A stretch of DNA of 64,000 bases from Virgibacillus ndiopensis (lineage in GTDB: Bacteria; Bacillota; Bacilli; Bacillales; Amphibacillaceae). The DNA is taken from assembly GCF_900187325.1 (NCBI RefSeq), contig NZ_FZMZ01000004.1:868001-932000 (forward strand), read 5' to 3'. Made by a program: the position numbers and the translations under genes. Below the pieces are notes generated by a model that made no database searches, was not told the origin of the DNA, and saw nothing but the letters and a program-made list of their open reading frames with translations. Of this stretch, positions 15,982 through 24,900 are shown piece after piece (position 1 is the stretch's first letter; every line of letters begins with the position of its first letter).

Positions 15982-16545
15982 AGAAAATTGTTTAGCTAGA
16001 AAGGATGGTGTATAAGGCATGTCGTTTTGAAGCCAAGCCACGATCGTACCTATCAAAGCTGCAGAATCATACCATATCAAAACGTCCTTTTTAATACCGG
16101 CTTTTATAATGTTGGATTCACTCCCCTTATTTTCTAAAGCTGAAACGATTTTATCAGTCAACAACATTAACAAACGGTCTCTAAAAATTGGTACTCGCCT
16201 AGATGAAAGAATAGTTTTATAAAAATTTGCGTTTTCTGCAATATATTTAAGGACATTTTCCATACTCCTCCAATTCGTCTCTTCATCAGATCTCTGACTT
16301 TCGGTTGATTGGTCCAAAACGATAGAAATGTCCTCAATCATATTATCCGCCATCTTTTCTAGCATATCTGGTATATCTCGATAATGCAGATAAAAGGTAA
16401 CACGATTGATAGTTGCGCGTTCTGCGAGACGATTTACAGATATTTTCTCAACGTCCCTTTCCTGAAGCAACTCAACAAAGGCATCTCTAATTAATTGACG
16501 TGTGCGGAGTATACGAGGATCAGTATCCTGCTTTTTATTATTCAT
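15961..16545 (-). CDS. TetR/AcrR family regulator of the adjacent efflux gene
   Basis: A 194-residue repressor. The HTH is at about residues 14-60 (TRQLIRDAFVELLQERDVEKISVNRLAERATINRVTFYLHYRD), and the C-terminal domain is of the DhaS/TetR_C_8 sort. It is divergent from an MFS drug-efflux gene, the standard layout for local repression. Half-sites of an AAGCTACAA motif lie in the shared 227-bp region, one of them touching the -35 box of the efflux gene. A weak GGAAA ribosome site precedes the ATG. Confidence 0.85.
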   Translation of the reverse strand: MNNKKQDTDPRILRTRQLIRDAFVELLQERDVEKISVNRLAERATINRVTFYLHYRDIPDMLEKMADNMIEDISIVLDQSTESQRSDEETNWRSMENVLKYIAENANFYKTILSSRRVPIFRDRLLMLLTDKIVSALENKGSESNIIKAGIKKDVLIWYDSAALIGTIVAWLQNDMPYTPSFLAKQFSLLHHRV

Positions 16546-16572
16546 CGTATCAATTTCCTTTCCTTATACAAA

Positions 16573-16699
16573 CTAAGCTACAATTTCATTATTTACGTCG
16601 TTTATCTTTAAAATAAGCTACAAAATATACCTTTGTGTAAACTAATAAACACTTTATTAAAATTTGTAGCTTGTAAGCAGAATTTATTGCGCTTATAAT
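16573..16699. promoter_or_regulatory. Divergent control region with repeated AAGCTACAA half-sites and efflux promoter
   Basis: AAGCTACAA occurs at 16575-16583 and again within AAGCTACAAA at 16615-16624; the complement TTTGTAGCTT lies at 16663-16672. The efflux gene has a sigma-A promoter TTGTAA (16671-16676), 17 bp, TATAAT (16694-16699), so the last half-site abuts the -35 box. This is a likely operator for the divergent TetR protein. Confidence 0.5.
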
Positions 16700-16772
16700 G
16701 TAATTTATGCTTTGTTGATTATACGACACATTGTAAATTTAGTCTATAAGAGATGCGAAAGGATGAAGTTGG

Positions 16773-18263
16773 GTGAGTAAAAGTACAACAATAGACATTA
16801 GTACAATAAGAAAAGGACCAGTCCTGAGCATTATGATTTTTGGTGCTTTTCTTGCCACGTTTAACCAAACGATCATGACCGTCGCTCTTCCAACATTAAT
16901 GGAGAATTTTAATATTTTAGCTTCAACAGCTCAGTGGCTGACAACTGGTTATATGTTGGTAAATGGTGTTTTGATTCCAATTACAGGGTTTTTAATGAAG
17001 CGATTTACCACTCGGCAGCTATTTCAAAGTTCGATGTTTATTTTTCTTGCCGGATCGATTGTATCTGCCATTGCAATCAACTTTCCTATCCTGTTGACTG
17101 GGCGTCTAATTCAAGCAGCTGGGGCTGGGATAATTATGCCGCTGCTTATGAATGTTGTTTTATCGCTATTCCCTCCACATAAGAGAGGATCGGCTATGGG
17201 CTTTGTTGGACTTGCGATTATTTTTGCCCCGGCAATCGGGCCTACTCTTGCCGGTTACATTCTTGAGACGTTTCCCTGGCAAGCATTGTTTTACGGTATG
17301 ATTCCATTTACGGTTATTATAATAATTTGCGGGTTTATTTATTTGAAAAATGTATCCGAAACGATTCAATCTAAGGCTGACTTTATCAGTCTAGTTCTAT
17401 CAACCTTTGGGTTCGGGACTCTACTGTATGGCTTCAGTCAAGCTGGTACCCTGGGTTGGACAAATACAGAGGTGGTAGTTTCTCTTAGTGTCGGTGTTCT
17501 TGCCCTTATCCTATTTGCATGGCGGCAGTTGACTTCCCATAATCCATTCCTTGATCTCAGAGCCTTTAAATATAACATGTTTTCCTTAACAACCATTATA
17601 AATATAGGTGTAACCATTATGATGTATGCAGATATGATCCTACTACCTTTATACCTACAGAATGCTCGGGGCTTCACCGCTTTAGAATCTGGTATAATGA
17701 TGCTACCTGGTGCACTTCTAATGGGCTTATTAAGTCCTGGCGTTGGTAAACTATTTGATCGGTTTGGGGCAAAATGGCTTGCAATCATCGGCATAGCCAT
17801 TATTCTTGTTACAACCTTAAGCTATACAAATTTGACAGACTCAACTACTTATTTGTTTCTCATACTGATGTATACGGGACGACGTATTGGGATGGCGATG
17901 TTCCTAATGCCGATACAAACAGCGGGTTTAAATCAATTACCGCCTAGTCTTAACGCTCATGGAACTGCTATTTCCAACACCGTTAGACAAGTGGCTGGCG
18001 CCATAGGTACTTCTTTACTTGTAACTATAATGACGAACAGTACTAAGTCTCATCTCCAGGATTTAACAGGCAGAGCAAATGGTGAAACAAAAGAACATAT
18101 GGTTATGGAAGCTTCAATCCAGGGGATAAATGACGCATATTTTGTTATTCTTCTATTCGGTGTAATCAGTTTACTGCTTGCTTTCTTTATCAAGCGTGTT
18201 GAACAAGCACCAGAAGAAAAGCCAAACGTAGCAGTGAAAAGTCAATTAACCAAAGAAGCATAA
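16773..18263 (+). CDS. DHA2-family MFS multidrug transporter (14 TM)
   Basis: Starts with GTG at 16773 behind AAAGGATG; 496 residues. The N-terminus carries FLATFNQTIMTVALPTL (motif D1 region) and AQWLTTGYMLVNGVLIPITGFLM (motif A-like loop). GRLIQAAGAGIIMPL and PPHKRGSAMGFVGLAIIFAPAIGPTLAGYI (motif C, antiporter) follow, the hallmarks of the EmrB/QacA/LmrB group of proton-driven drug exporters with 14 helices. A local oddity is the basic pair in YTGRRIGMAM, where a Gly-Leu is usual. The divergent TetR gene probably represses it, and a drug-like inducer is likely. Confidence 0.9.
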   Translation: MSKSTTIDISTIRKGPVLSIMIFGAFLATFNQTIMTVALPTLMENFNILASTAQWLTTGYMLVNGVLIPITGFLMKRFTTRQLFQSSMFIFLAGSIVSAIAINFPILLTGRLIQAAGAGIIMPLLMNVVLSLFPPHKRGSAMGFVGLAIIFAPAIGPTLAGYILETFPWQALFYGMIPFTVIIIICGFIYLKNVSETIQSKADFISLVLSTFGFGTLLYGFSQAGTLGWTNTEVVVSLSVGVLALILFAWRQLTSHNPFLDLRAFKYNMFSLTTIINIGVTIMMYADMILLPLYLQNARGFTALESGIMMLPGALLMGLLSPGVGKLFDRFGAKWLAIIGIAIILVTTLSYTNLTDSTTYLFLILMYTGRRIGMAMFLMPIQTAGLNQLPPSLNAHGTAISNTVRQVAGAIGTSLLVTIMTNSTKSHLQDLTGRANGETKEHMVMEASIQGINDAYFVILLFGVISLLLAFFIKRVEQAPEEKPNVAVKSQLTKEA

Positions 18264-18304
18264 AAAAATGAATCTAGCGATCTTGCTATAAATTCACCAC
18301 ATTT

Positions 18305-18330
18305 GTAAAGGGGAATGTCTTTCCCTTTAC
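18305..18330 (+). terminator. Hairpin after the efflux gene
   Basis: GTAAAGGG and its complement CCCTTTAC enclose a short loop. T-tract is weak. Confidence 0.5.
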
Positions 18331-18388
18331 ATCAACGTCGTTTACACATTGATTTTTACTAAATCAGCCGAAATATCAAAGAACAGGA

Positions 18389-18424
18389 AAAGGCAACACC
18401 ATAGGGGGTTGCCTTGTTTTTGTT
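18389..18424 (+). terminator. Rho-independent terminator
   Basis: AAGGCAACAC pairs with GGTTGCCTT, followed by GTTTTTG. It is a second terminator after the efflux gene. Confidence 0.65.
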
Positions 18425-18497
18425 AGGTTTTAATAATAAATATGTTACCACTTGGAAGAACCTTCTAGGCTTCCCCACTGTTTATCTCAGTTTTCTA

Positions 18498-19190
18498 CTA
18501 TTCTCCAATTGCCTTACTCACCGATTCAATAGCGTGAATGATTGTAGTATTAAACAGTGGCACAACTGAATCCTCTGGTTTTACCAATAATCCAATTTCT
18601 GTACAACCCAATATTATTCCCTGTGCTCCCTTATTAACTAAACGTTCCATAACTCTTTTATAATATTCTTTTGATACTTGTTTTATTTTACCTAAGCATA
18701 GTTCCTCATAAATTACTGTATTTATCCGTTCAATATCCTTTTTATCTGGAGTTATTACCTTTATACCATTTGCTTCAATTCTTGATTTATAAAAATCTTG
18801 CTCCATTGTATATTTGGTCCCCAGTAATCCAACTGTATCTAACCTGAATTTCTGTATTTCTTTCGCTGTTGCATCAGCAATATGCAATATAGGTATACTT
18901 ATTTTTTCTTCGATTTCATTTATGACCTTATGCATCGTGTTGGTACAAATAACAATAAAGTCCGCTCCTGCTTTTTCCAGAGAAAGTGCTGCATCCCCTA
19001 AACGTTGACCAGCACTTTCCCAATCACCTTGAGCTTGATAACTTTCGATTTCTTCAAAGTCAACGCTATATAGAATACACTTTGCTGAATGAAGTCCACC
19101 TAACTTATCCTTTACTTCTTCGTTTATCAAGCGATAATATTCAGTTGATGATTCCCAACTCATGCCACCAATCAGGCCAATCGTTTTCAT
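18498..19190 (-). CDS. Aspartate/glutamate racemase family protein
   Basis: I choose the ATG at 19190 (MKTIGLIGGMSWESSTEYYRL), because GGGAGGGGGATAAA lies just upstream; a longer in-frame start has no ribosome site. The 230-residue product has the PLP-independent Asp/Glu racemase layout: GLIGGMSW at the start, the first catalytic Cys in VICTNTMHK and the second in GIILGCTEIGLL. The family interconverts L- and D-Asp/Glu or related amino acids. Length and motifs are complete. It stands 42 nt after the DinB gene on the same strand. Confidence 0.88.
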   Translation of the reverse strand: MKTIGLIGGMSWESSTEYYRLINEEVKDKLGGLHSAKCILYSVDFEEIESYQAQGDWESAGQRLGDAALSLEKAGADFIVICTNTMHKVINEIEEKISIPILHIADATAKEIQKFRLDTVGLLGTKYTMEQDFYKSRIEANGIKVITPDKKDIERINTVIYEELCLGKIKQVSKEYYKRVMERLVNKGAQGIILGCTEIGLLVKPEDSVVPLFNTTIIHAIESVSKAIGE

Positions 19191-19232
19191 TTTATCCCCC
19201 TCCCATATAAAAAAGTCCAAACTCATTACGTT

Positions 19233-19793
19233 TTAAATCCAGACATTGTTTTCAGCAGTTAAATCGGAATTCATTTCACTAATAACTTTAGGTGACCAGT
19301 GATCACTGAAAGCAGTCCATCTCTCTATAAGATCTGTATCAGGAGGAATATAGCCCAATAGTCTTCCCATCTTAACAATTTGTCCTTTGTGGTGAAACTC
19401 ATGTGTTATGGTGTGAGTAAACAACCACAACGTTGTATATTCGATAGGTTTCTCCTGCCAAGATACAGTTCTGGAAATCGTAAGGTCCCACCTTCCTTCA
19501 TATTCCTGAAGAAACGCTTCAACAAGTCTATCCGTTTCTTTAAAAACATGACGTAAATCAGCCACACTATTAATTGAATCCGGCTTTACTGGATTGATCC
19601 CTTTTTTCATCGCAATATTTCCGAGCCAGTGTTGATAACATTCCGCAACATGGACATGAATATCTCGAATCGAATCTCCTCCAAAACTATCAATGTCCTT
19701 AGTATAATCTTCTAAAGTCATAACCTCACAGAATTGAAAGAGCAACTCCCTTGTTTGCCTAATCCAATCATATTGTCGAGCTAATACATCCAT
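19233..19793 (-). CDS. DinB family protein
   Basis: Start placed at the ATG at 19793 (MDVLARQYDWIRQTRELLFQ) behind GAGGAGTG; a longer frame reaches back over the GNAT relic. The 186-residue product is a four-helix DinB/YfiT-like protein. The metal-site histidines are visible as IHVHVAECYQHW, and HTITHEFHHKGQIVKMGRLLGY is the classic C-terminal block. These are metal-binding proteins, many of them thiol transferases; substrate unknown. The gene may be co-transcribed with the racemase gene downstream. Confidence 0.85.
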   Translation of the reverse strand: MDVLARQYDWIRQTRELLFQFCEVMTLEDYTKDIDSFGGDSIRDIHVHVAECYQHWLGNIAMKKGINPVKPDSINSVADLRHVFKETDRLVEAFLQEYEGRWDLTISRTVSWQEKPIEYTTLWLFTHTITHEFHHKGQIVKMGRLLGYIPPDTDLIERWTAFSDHWSPKVISEMNSDLTAENNVWI

Positions 19794-19807
19794 TCTACTC
19801 ACACTCC

Positions 19808-20395
19808 TCATTTTATCGTCTTTGTTTGATTGCTTATCCAAGCCTCTTTATTAAGTATGTAATGATAATGCATTTGATTATCAATTTCTATATCTCCACT
19901 AAAACGAAAACCACATTTTTGTATAACCTTATTTGAGCTGACGTTGTGATGTAATACAACGGTATTAAATAAGTCAATATTTGTATTCTCAAACAAATAC
20001 TTTATCAATCCTTTTACTGCTTTTGTTGTGTATCCTCGATTTCTGTAATGCTTTGAAATGGCATAAGCAATTTCTCGATTTGGTGCTTGCAGCTCTTCTT
20101 TAATACCTGTATTACAGAAACCAATAAATTTGCCAGTTTCCTTTAATACAATCCCCAACTTCAATTAATTCTGACCACTGACATTAGGCACTGCTCTTAA
20201 AAACCCTTTATTTGATGGTACTTCATAATTTATTACCCAGTTTAATCGTTGTTCTCTTGTTGACCACCAATCTGGCAAAAATTCATAAACTTCAGGTTGC
20301 GAGGTAAGTTCATAAATAGCATCAACATCTTCAATTCTAAACTCTCTTAATAAAATTTCCCCACAGTCTATTGTAAATAAATTGTTCTTATCCAT
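19808..20395 (-). pseudogene. GNAT acetyltransferase gene interrupted by an in-frame stop
   Basis: The 5' part starts at the ATG at 20395 (MDKNNLFTIDCGEILLREFR, behind GGGAGAGGGCAAGG) and ends at a TAA at 20167-20165. The same frame continues at once as LKLGIVLKETGKFIGFCNTG and runs to 19808 with the GNAT core (AYAISKHYRNRGYTTKAVKGLI for acetyl-CoA binding, and NVSSNKVIQKCGFRFSG). Joined, they give a full 195-residue RimJ/RimL-type acetyltransferase. One point mutation therefore breaks an otherwise intact gene. A restart at the TTG at 20164 is possible but has no ribosome site. Confidence 0.8.
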
Positions 20396-20773
20396 CCCTT
20401 GCCCTCTCCCTTTGCAGACACACATTCTGTACTGAGTTATGTATAATTCAATATTAACATAATACTCCAACAATCAATTGTATAAGTTTGAATTTTGAGA
20501 CACAAAGAAAAGAAGGATCGACAAAATGGTAATCTTCTTGTTTAATCCTAACTACCCATTTATTAAGTAGCTACAAAATAGCATAGTCTCATTATTTCCT
20601 TTGTTATCTGTTTTTTATAAAGCTAAAAAAACATCTGCAACTTTTAGATTTAAGGTTTTATTAAGAAATGCCTAATACGAATTTAAGGCTTGTTGCTTAT
20701 GATAGTTTCATGATTCTGACAGGGAATTTGATCCTGTTTTAAAGAAATAATTAAATCATAAAGGAGCAGTAAT
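20396..20773. other. Intergenic region
   Basis: AT-rich, no gene seen. It holds one AGCTACAAAA match near 20569, similar to half-sites at 16.6 kb, and a weak hairpin (CAGG...CCTG near 20718-20737) just before the next gene. Confidence 0.35.
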
Positions 20774-21268
20774 ATGTTGCGAAAAGTTACAACTTTATCA
20801 TTAGTATCCCATTTATGGATTCAATGGATTATGTTAGGAAGTATTTTGTTAGATACGTTCATGGTTTATCCAAATATTTTTCAAAACATCCCAGAATCCT
20901 TTGAAGTAAGTTTAGATTTTATGGCAGTGGCAAGCCCACATACTTACTTTCCACCTTTAGGATTGTCTAGTATAGTAACCGGGATATTAGCATCTATTTT
21001 AGCATGGAAAGCGAAGCACGCACGTTATTGGAATTTGCTTAGCATGGGTATGATTTTCTTAGAGGGAGTTACTTCGATGATTTTTGAATGGCCCCGTAAT
21101 GAAATTATGTTTATCGAGGGGAAAGCTGTTCATTCTATTGAATTTTTAAAACAGACAGCCAAAGAGTTTCTTGTCGTTCATGGATTCCGTGTTGCCTTTA
21201 ACATCATCGGTTCTATTCTCATGTTTATCGGTTTTATAAAGTATTACAAACATTCTTTCGTAAAATAA
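20774..21268 (+). CDS. Four-TM membrane protein, possibly DUF1772-like
   Basis: A 164-residue protein with a strong ribosome site (AAAGGAGC) before its ATG. Hydrophobic helices lie near 9-31, 55-80, 86-106 and 135-158. The first is followed by an extracellular-type loop with YPNIFQNIPESFEVSLDFMAV. The size, four-helix pattern and conserved Arg after the first cytoplasmic loop fit DUF1772/anthrone-oxygenase-like membrane proteins, but I am not certain. No neighbours suggest a role. Confidence 0.6.
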   Translation: MLRKVTTLSLVSHLWIQWIMLGSILLDTFMVYPNIFQNIPESFEVSLDFMAVASPHTYFPPLGLSSIVTGILASILAWKAKHARYWNLLSMGMIFLEGVTSMIFEWPRNEIMFIEGKAVHSIEFLKQTAKEFLVVHGFRVAFNIIGSILMFIGFIKYYKHSFVK

Positions 21269-22033
21269 GGCATCTTTGATCAGATAAAGCCACAAAGTTT
21301 TTGGGTGCAGATCTGCTTTATGCAAAAGTTTGTAAAATTGGAGAGCTGATCTAGTAGTTCTCCTTTTTCTTGCACTCGTTTCCTTACAAACAGAACTATT
21401 TATTTTTTGATTTCTTCCAATAGACAAAGGTTAAAAATGTGCCCATTTATATCCCCTCTCCTTATTTTACTTCGCATATGTGGACCTGGTCATAAAAAAG
21501 TAGTTCTGACCATATATAAATTACACTAGATTAAGAGGGGGAAATAAGCTATTGGAGAAATTTTTCGATGGTACGTTCTTTTTAATTTATCTACAAGCCT
21601 ACCACTATTAAGTGCAAGTTCATTATTACTACTTCCATTAAGTCGCCCGTTGAATAAGAAACTTAACCTTCAATTAAGGCGTGATAAACTAATAATGCTT
21701 TGTTATATTCAACGATTACTATGTTAGGTGTATCATCCTTTTTATATTCCTTGTCATTTGGTGTATAAACTTTAGTTCCTTTTGGAAGTTTTGAAGCATA
21801 AAAGTTTTGGTACCACCAAGTAAAAATTAGATTATACGATTACAAGAATTGAGCATGGACGATGGGTCTAGCAAAAAACACTTTATAGGAATATTAAAAT
21901 TAGAGGGTTGGGGAACTATGGGTTACATTTGAGAGCGTAAAAAGTCTTGGATAAATTGATCATCTCCTTATTGGAAGGTATATCCATTTACACAAAACTT
22001 TATTACGCTTTGCTATTGTAGAAATTATTCTCA
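21269..22033. other. Gene-poor stretch with decayed coding remnants
   Basis: About 760 bp without an intact gene. It contains the minus-strand fragment at 21663-21846 and a plus-strand hydrophobic fragment near 21565-21720 (LFNLSTSLPLLSASSLLLLP) that may be a broken membrane-protein gene. Confidence 0.4.
21663..21846 (-). pseudogene. C-terminal fragment of an unknown gene
   Basis: An open frame of about 57 codons without a start, read to the TAA at 21663. It contains FTWWYQNFYASKLPKGTKVY and ends NKALLVYHALIEG. Its composition is protein-like, but the upstream part is lost. Confidence 0.35.
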
Positions 22034-22933
22034 CTATTTGTCTCTCAAATGCTGTTTTAAAGTATTAGAGGTCTTTTCTAATAGGTTTTGATTAATCTGT
22101 ACGTAATAGATACCATTAATAAATGTTTCTTCTATCCCCTTTTCCATATTGATCACTTGAATAGATTCAGAATTACTATCCTTCATTTGGAATTGATTAA
22201 ATATGTCTTTTGGTATATTAGTCGTTTCACTTTCTTCTATGAGATTTTTAATTTGAGAAAAGGATAATCTTTCTTCTATTAAGTCTCCCAGTTCATTTAA
22301 TTGAGTAGAATTAACCTTTATATCATCTTTATTTATTCCTAATCCTGTATATATATCCTCTTCTCGTATTACTGAATAATAATCAATTGAAATATCAAAG
22401 AGATTAGATACTGTCTTCAAAACTGGTATATGTGTTGAATTTAAAGCGGATGCATTCATTAACTTATCCTTGCCAATCATTTTTCCTTCCGAATTAAATA
22501 TTTCAACATAAGCATCCCGAGGAATTGGTACTAATTTCATACTATTATCATTTTTATTATAAGTAAGTAACATAGTAATATTACTACGATGATTACTATT
22601 ATCAGATGAATTTTCACCAATTATTAAAGCTGAAAAAGAAAAATCATCTTGTTGAGATGCTGCTCGTTGTTTATTTGGATTTTCTTGACTAATTTCATTA
22701 CCTGAAAATAGGTTCGGTATAAATAAGCCAATTGCTAAGAACATTACCATCACAGTACCTAATATAGGACCTATGTAACGTTTACCAATAGAGAAAATAG
22801 TGATATTTTTGTATTGTTTTTTATTATTATTTTCTTGAATTTCTTTTAAGGTTTCTATCCTGTCTTCTTTATTAAAGGTTAAATCTTCCTCTTCCATATA
22901 AGAAAATAATTCCTTTTGAAACTTATTGTCCAT
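22034..22933 (-). CDS. Anti-sigma factor fused to an LCP (LytR-CpsA-Psr)-like extracellular domain
   Basis: Start chosen at the ATG at 22933 (MDNKFQKELFSYMEEED), 8 nt after GAGGAGG and overlapping the sigma stop by 11 nt; translation is coupled. The 299-residue product has a cytoplasmic acidic/basic N-terminus (about 1-48), one TM helix (about 54-75, GPILGTVMVMFLAIGLFIPN) and a 220-residue outside domain. That domain carries LCP-type features: SALIIGENSSDNSNHRSNITMLLTYN and MKLVPIPRDAYV, which match the 'LLlGvD.....RSDtmml' and 'vSIPRDtyV' blocks of cell-wall teichoic-acid ligases. So it probably holds the ECF factor and senses or acts on the envelope. The second catalytic Arg block is weak, so enzyme activity is unsure. 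Confidence 0.75.
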   Translation of the reverse strand: MDNKFQKELFSYMEEEDLTFNKEDRIETLKEIQENNNKKQYKNITIFSIGKRYIGPILGTVMVMFLAIGLFIPNLFSGNEISQENPNKQRAASQQDDFSFSALIIGENSSDNSNHRSNITMLLTYNKNDNSMKLVPIPRDAYVEIFNSEGKMIGKDKLMNASALNSTHIPVLKTVSNLFDISIDYYSVIREEDIYTGLGINKDDIKVNSTQLNELGDLIEERLSFSQIKNLIEESETTNIPKDIFNQFQMKDSNSESIQVINMEKGIEETFINGIYYVQINQNLLEKTSNTLKQHLRDK

Positions 22934-23450
22934 AAACATTTGCCTCCTCAATTAAAATTTTTAACCTTTGTTTTGCTCTTTTTAGCCTTGTTTTAACTGT
23001 ATTAATATTCAGTTCTGTTACTTCAGCTATTTCACCAATGGATAAAGACTTATAGTAATACAAAAAGATAACTTCCCGATATTTTTTTGGTAAAGAAAAA
23101 ATAAAATCTTTCATCTCTTTGTGTTCTAAATCTTTTATCACCTTATCTTCTGTTGAGGGAAACAAGGAGGTGATAGCACTTCCAAATGAACTCTTAGCAT
23201 GAACTTTTCTATAATGCCAACTTCTTAAATAATCCTTACACTGATTAATTGTTATTCTATATAACCAAGTTTTTACCGTTGAATCAAAACGAAAGTTGTC
23301 CATGTTCTCATAACATTTAATAAAGGTATTCTGTACCATATCTTTTGAAGTTTCTTTGTCTTTCACGTAATTAAATGCCAATCTAACCAAATCACTACCA
23401 TGTTCTATCATTATTTCTTCTAACAATTCCTCTTTTCTACCTTTTTCCAT
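22923..23450 (-). CDS. ECF-type RNA polymerase sigma factor
   Basis: A 175-residue sigma factor. Region 2 covers about 20-85 (LVRLAFNYVKDKETSKDMVQ, NTFIKCYENMDNFRFDSTVKTWLYRITINQCKDYLR), and region 4 covers about 115-170 (LPKKYREVIFLYYYKSLSIGEIAEVTELNINTVKTRLKRAKQRLK). Regions 1 and 3 are missing, as in ECF factors. AGAGGTGAAATT precedes the ATG. The anti-sigma/LCP gene follows and overlaps it. An ECF-type promoter (TGAAAC, 17 bp, CGTC) lies about 36-62 nt upstream of the start, so it probably activates itself. A role in envelope stress is inferred from the partner. Confidence 0.92.
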   Translation of the reverse strand: MEKGRKEELLEEIMIEHGSDLVRLAFNYVKDKETSKDMVQNTFIKCYENMDNFRFDSTVKTWLYRITINQCKDYLRSWHYRKVHAKSSFGSAITSLFPSTEDKVIKDLEHKEMKDFIFSLPKKYREVIFLYYYKSLSIGEIAEVTELNINTVKTRLKRAKQRLKILIEEANVYGQ

Positions 23451-23485
23451 AATTTCACCTCTTTTCCTACCGTAATTGACCTTTA

Positions 23486-23512
23486 GACGATGACCGAACG
23501 AAAATTGTTTCA
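23486..23512 (-). promoter_or_regulatory. ECF-type autoregulatory promoter of the sigma operon
   Basis: On the minus strand, TGAAAC (23512-23507), 17 bp, CGTC (23489-23486). This fits the TGAAAC-N16/17-CGTC consensus of B. subtilis SigM/SigW/SigX promoters and lies just upstream of the sigma gene. Confidence 0.75.
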
Positions 23513-23840
23513 GAATACTTTAGTAATCATTTTTAATTCTCACTTGTTACGTCTGCCTAAACTGAATACTATATGTAAAGAAAAAAGAAAAAGCATTAAT
23601 TTACAAGATTACGTAAACCTTGCAAATAATGCTCAATTTTTGTTAACACATTTTAATGAACTTAATCTAAATTTATGGTTTTGAAACAAACGTTGGAAGA
23701 TAGAGTTGTTGAATAATCGACCATTTAGTTTATGTGAAATATAAATAACAACTAAAATTACAAATACGATATTTTACAAACCAAATTGCCATCTTCATAC
23801 TGAATCAAGTTACTGGATGAATGACTTAAATGTTGAAAAA
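23513..23840. other. Intergenic region
   Basis: No gene seen. It separates the sigma operon from the DUF1311 lipoprotein gene and is AT-rich. Confidence 0.4.
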
Positions 23841-24506
23841 TCACTTCATATATTTTGCAACTAACGCATAACATCTTTCTCTTGTAAGAGTTGCTTGCGT
23901 AGCCACATATTCTAAGGATTCATGCGAACCACCTTTATATTTTAGTGATGCTTCTTTCGCGGCTTCATCTCTCTGTTTTATCCAATTTCGTTGTTCTTCC
24001 CTTAATTTATCCATCTGTTCTTTACTAAACTGTTCCTTTAAGACTCCGTAAATTTCGTTTAACTCCAAATCCCATTTTTTGTACCTCTCTGACTCTTGTT
24101 CCTCCAACTCTAACATTGTTGTTCCAGCTTCGGCGTGCCTATCTGATTCTTCCATTTTATTCAGTTTCTTGAGATATTCTTCCTTTTCACTTTCGGTAAC
24201 TTCACTATCACTATTACTGGACTCCAGCGACTCTCCATCATTTGAATTTGAAGATGTATTATTAGAAATATATTCTTGGTCATTAGACTGGGTATCGTCA
24301 GTATCTGGAGAGTTTTCTATAGTATTATTATCTGAATTTGTTAAGTCATTGTTTGATGAGTCGCCATTTGCATTTTGAGTCGAACTGTTATTTGATGACT
24401 GGTTGCTCAATTTAGCATTTGACTCATCAGATGAGTTTCCACAAGCAGCCAATATTACTAATACTACTGTTAACATTACCATTAAAAAATTCCGATTATT
24501 TTTCAT
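23841..24506 (-). CDS. DUF1311 (LprI-like) lipoprotein
   Basis: Start placed at the ATG at 24506 (MKNNRNFLMVMLTVVLVILA) behind AAAGGAAG. A lipoprotein signal ends at the lipobox LAAC (about residue 22). Next comes a low-complexity Ser/Asn/Asp-rich linker of about 75 residues, which probably spans the wall. The C-terminal domain (about 115-221) has the DUF1311 pattern: LNKMEESDRHAEAG, then LNEIYGVLKEQFSKEQMDKL, REEQRNWIKQRD, and the late Cys in TRERCYALVAKYM. In mycobacterial LprI this domain inhibits lysozyme. A protective envelope role is plausible. The adjacent ECF operon may be relevant. Confidence 0.85.
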   Translation of the reverse strand: MKNNRNFLMVMLTVVLVILAACGNSSDESNAKLSNQSSNNSSTQNANGDSSNNDLTNSDNNTIENSPDTDDTQSNDQEYISNNTSSNSNDGESLESSNSDSEVTESEKEEYLKKLNKMEESDRHAEAGTTMLELEEQESERYKKWDLELNEIYGVLKEQFSKEQMDKLREEQRNWIKQRDEAAKEASLKYKGGSHESLEYVATQATLTRERCYALVAKYMK

Positions 24507-24900
24507 AATAGTACTTCCTTTCTTCTGTAATCTAGCTTTCAAATGTATACTTTATTGCTTTCTCAACAATCCTGTCAATAGTTTAAAAATTTTTTATAAA
24601 CTCTTTCTCTTTGCATTTTACCATATATTTCATATTTATAGCTGACTTAATTCTAATTGACCATCGATTACCTATTCCTCTTTTTCTTTCAAACCCCCTT
24701 CCATCATATTAAAAAGATTGAATCAAAGAAAAGAGACTGGATTCGTATAAGATCCAGCCCACGTTTGCATTGATTTTTGATTGGTAAAACGATTGATTAA
24801 TGTTTGAAAACGACCTAATTAACAGTAAGACTAACTTTTTCACATGAAAATTGATTAAATATCCAGGTTACACCATATCACCTAATGTTGTGTCTACTTG
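24507..24900. other. Intergenic region with a terminator
   Basis: Contains the terminator at 24732-24762 and otherwise no coding signal. Confidence 0.4.
24732..24762 (-). terminator. Terminator of the AraC-type gene
   Basis: ACTGGAT and ATCCAG(C) pair around a 9-nt loop. On the minus strand the stem is followed by TCTCTTTTCTTTG. Confidence 0.55.
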
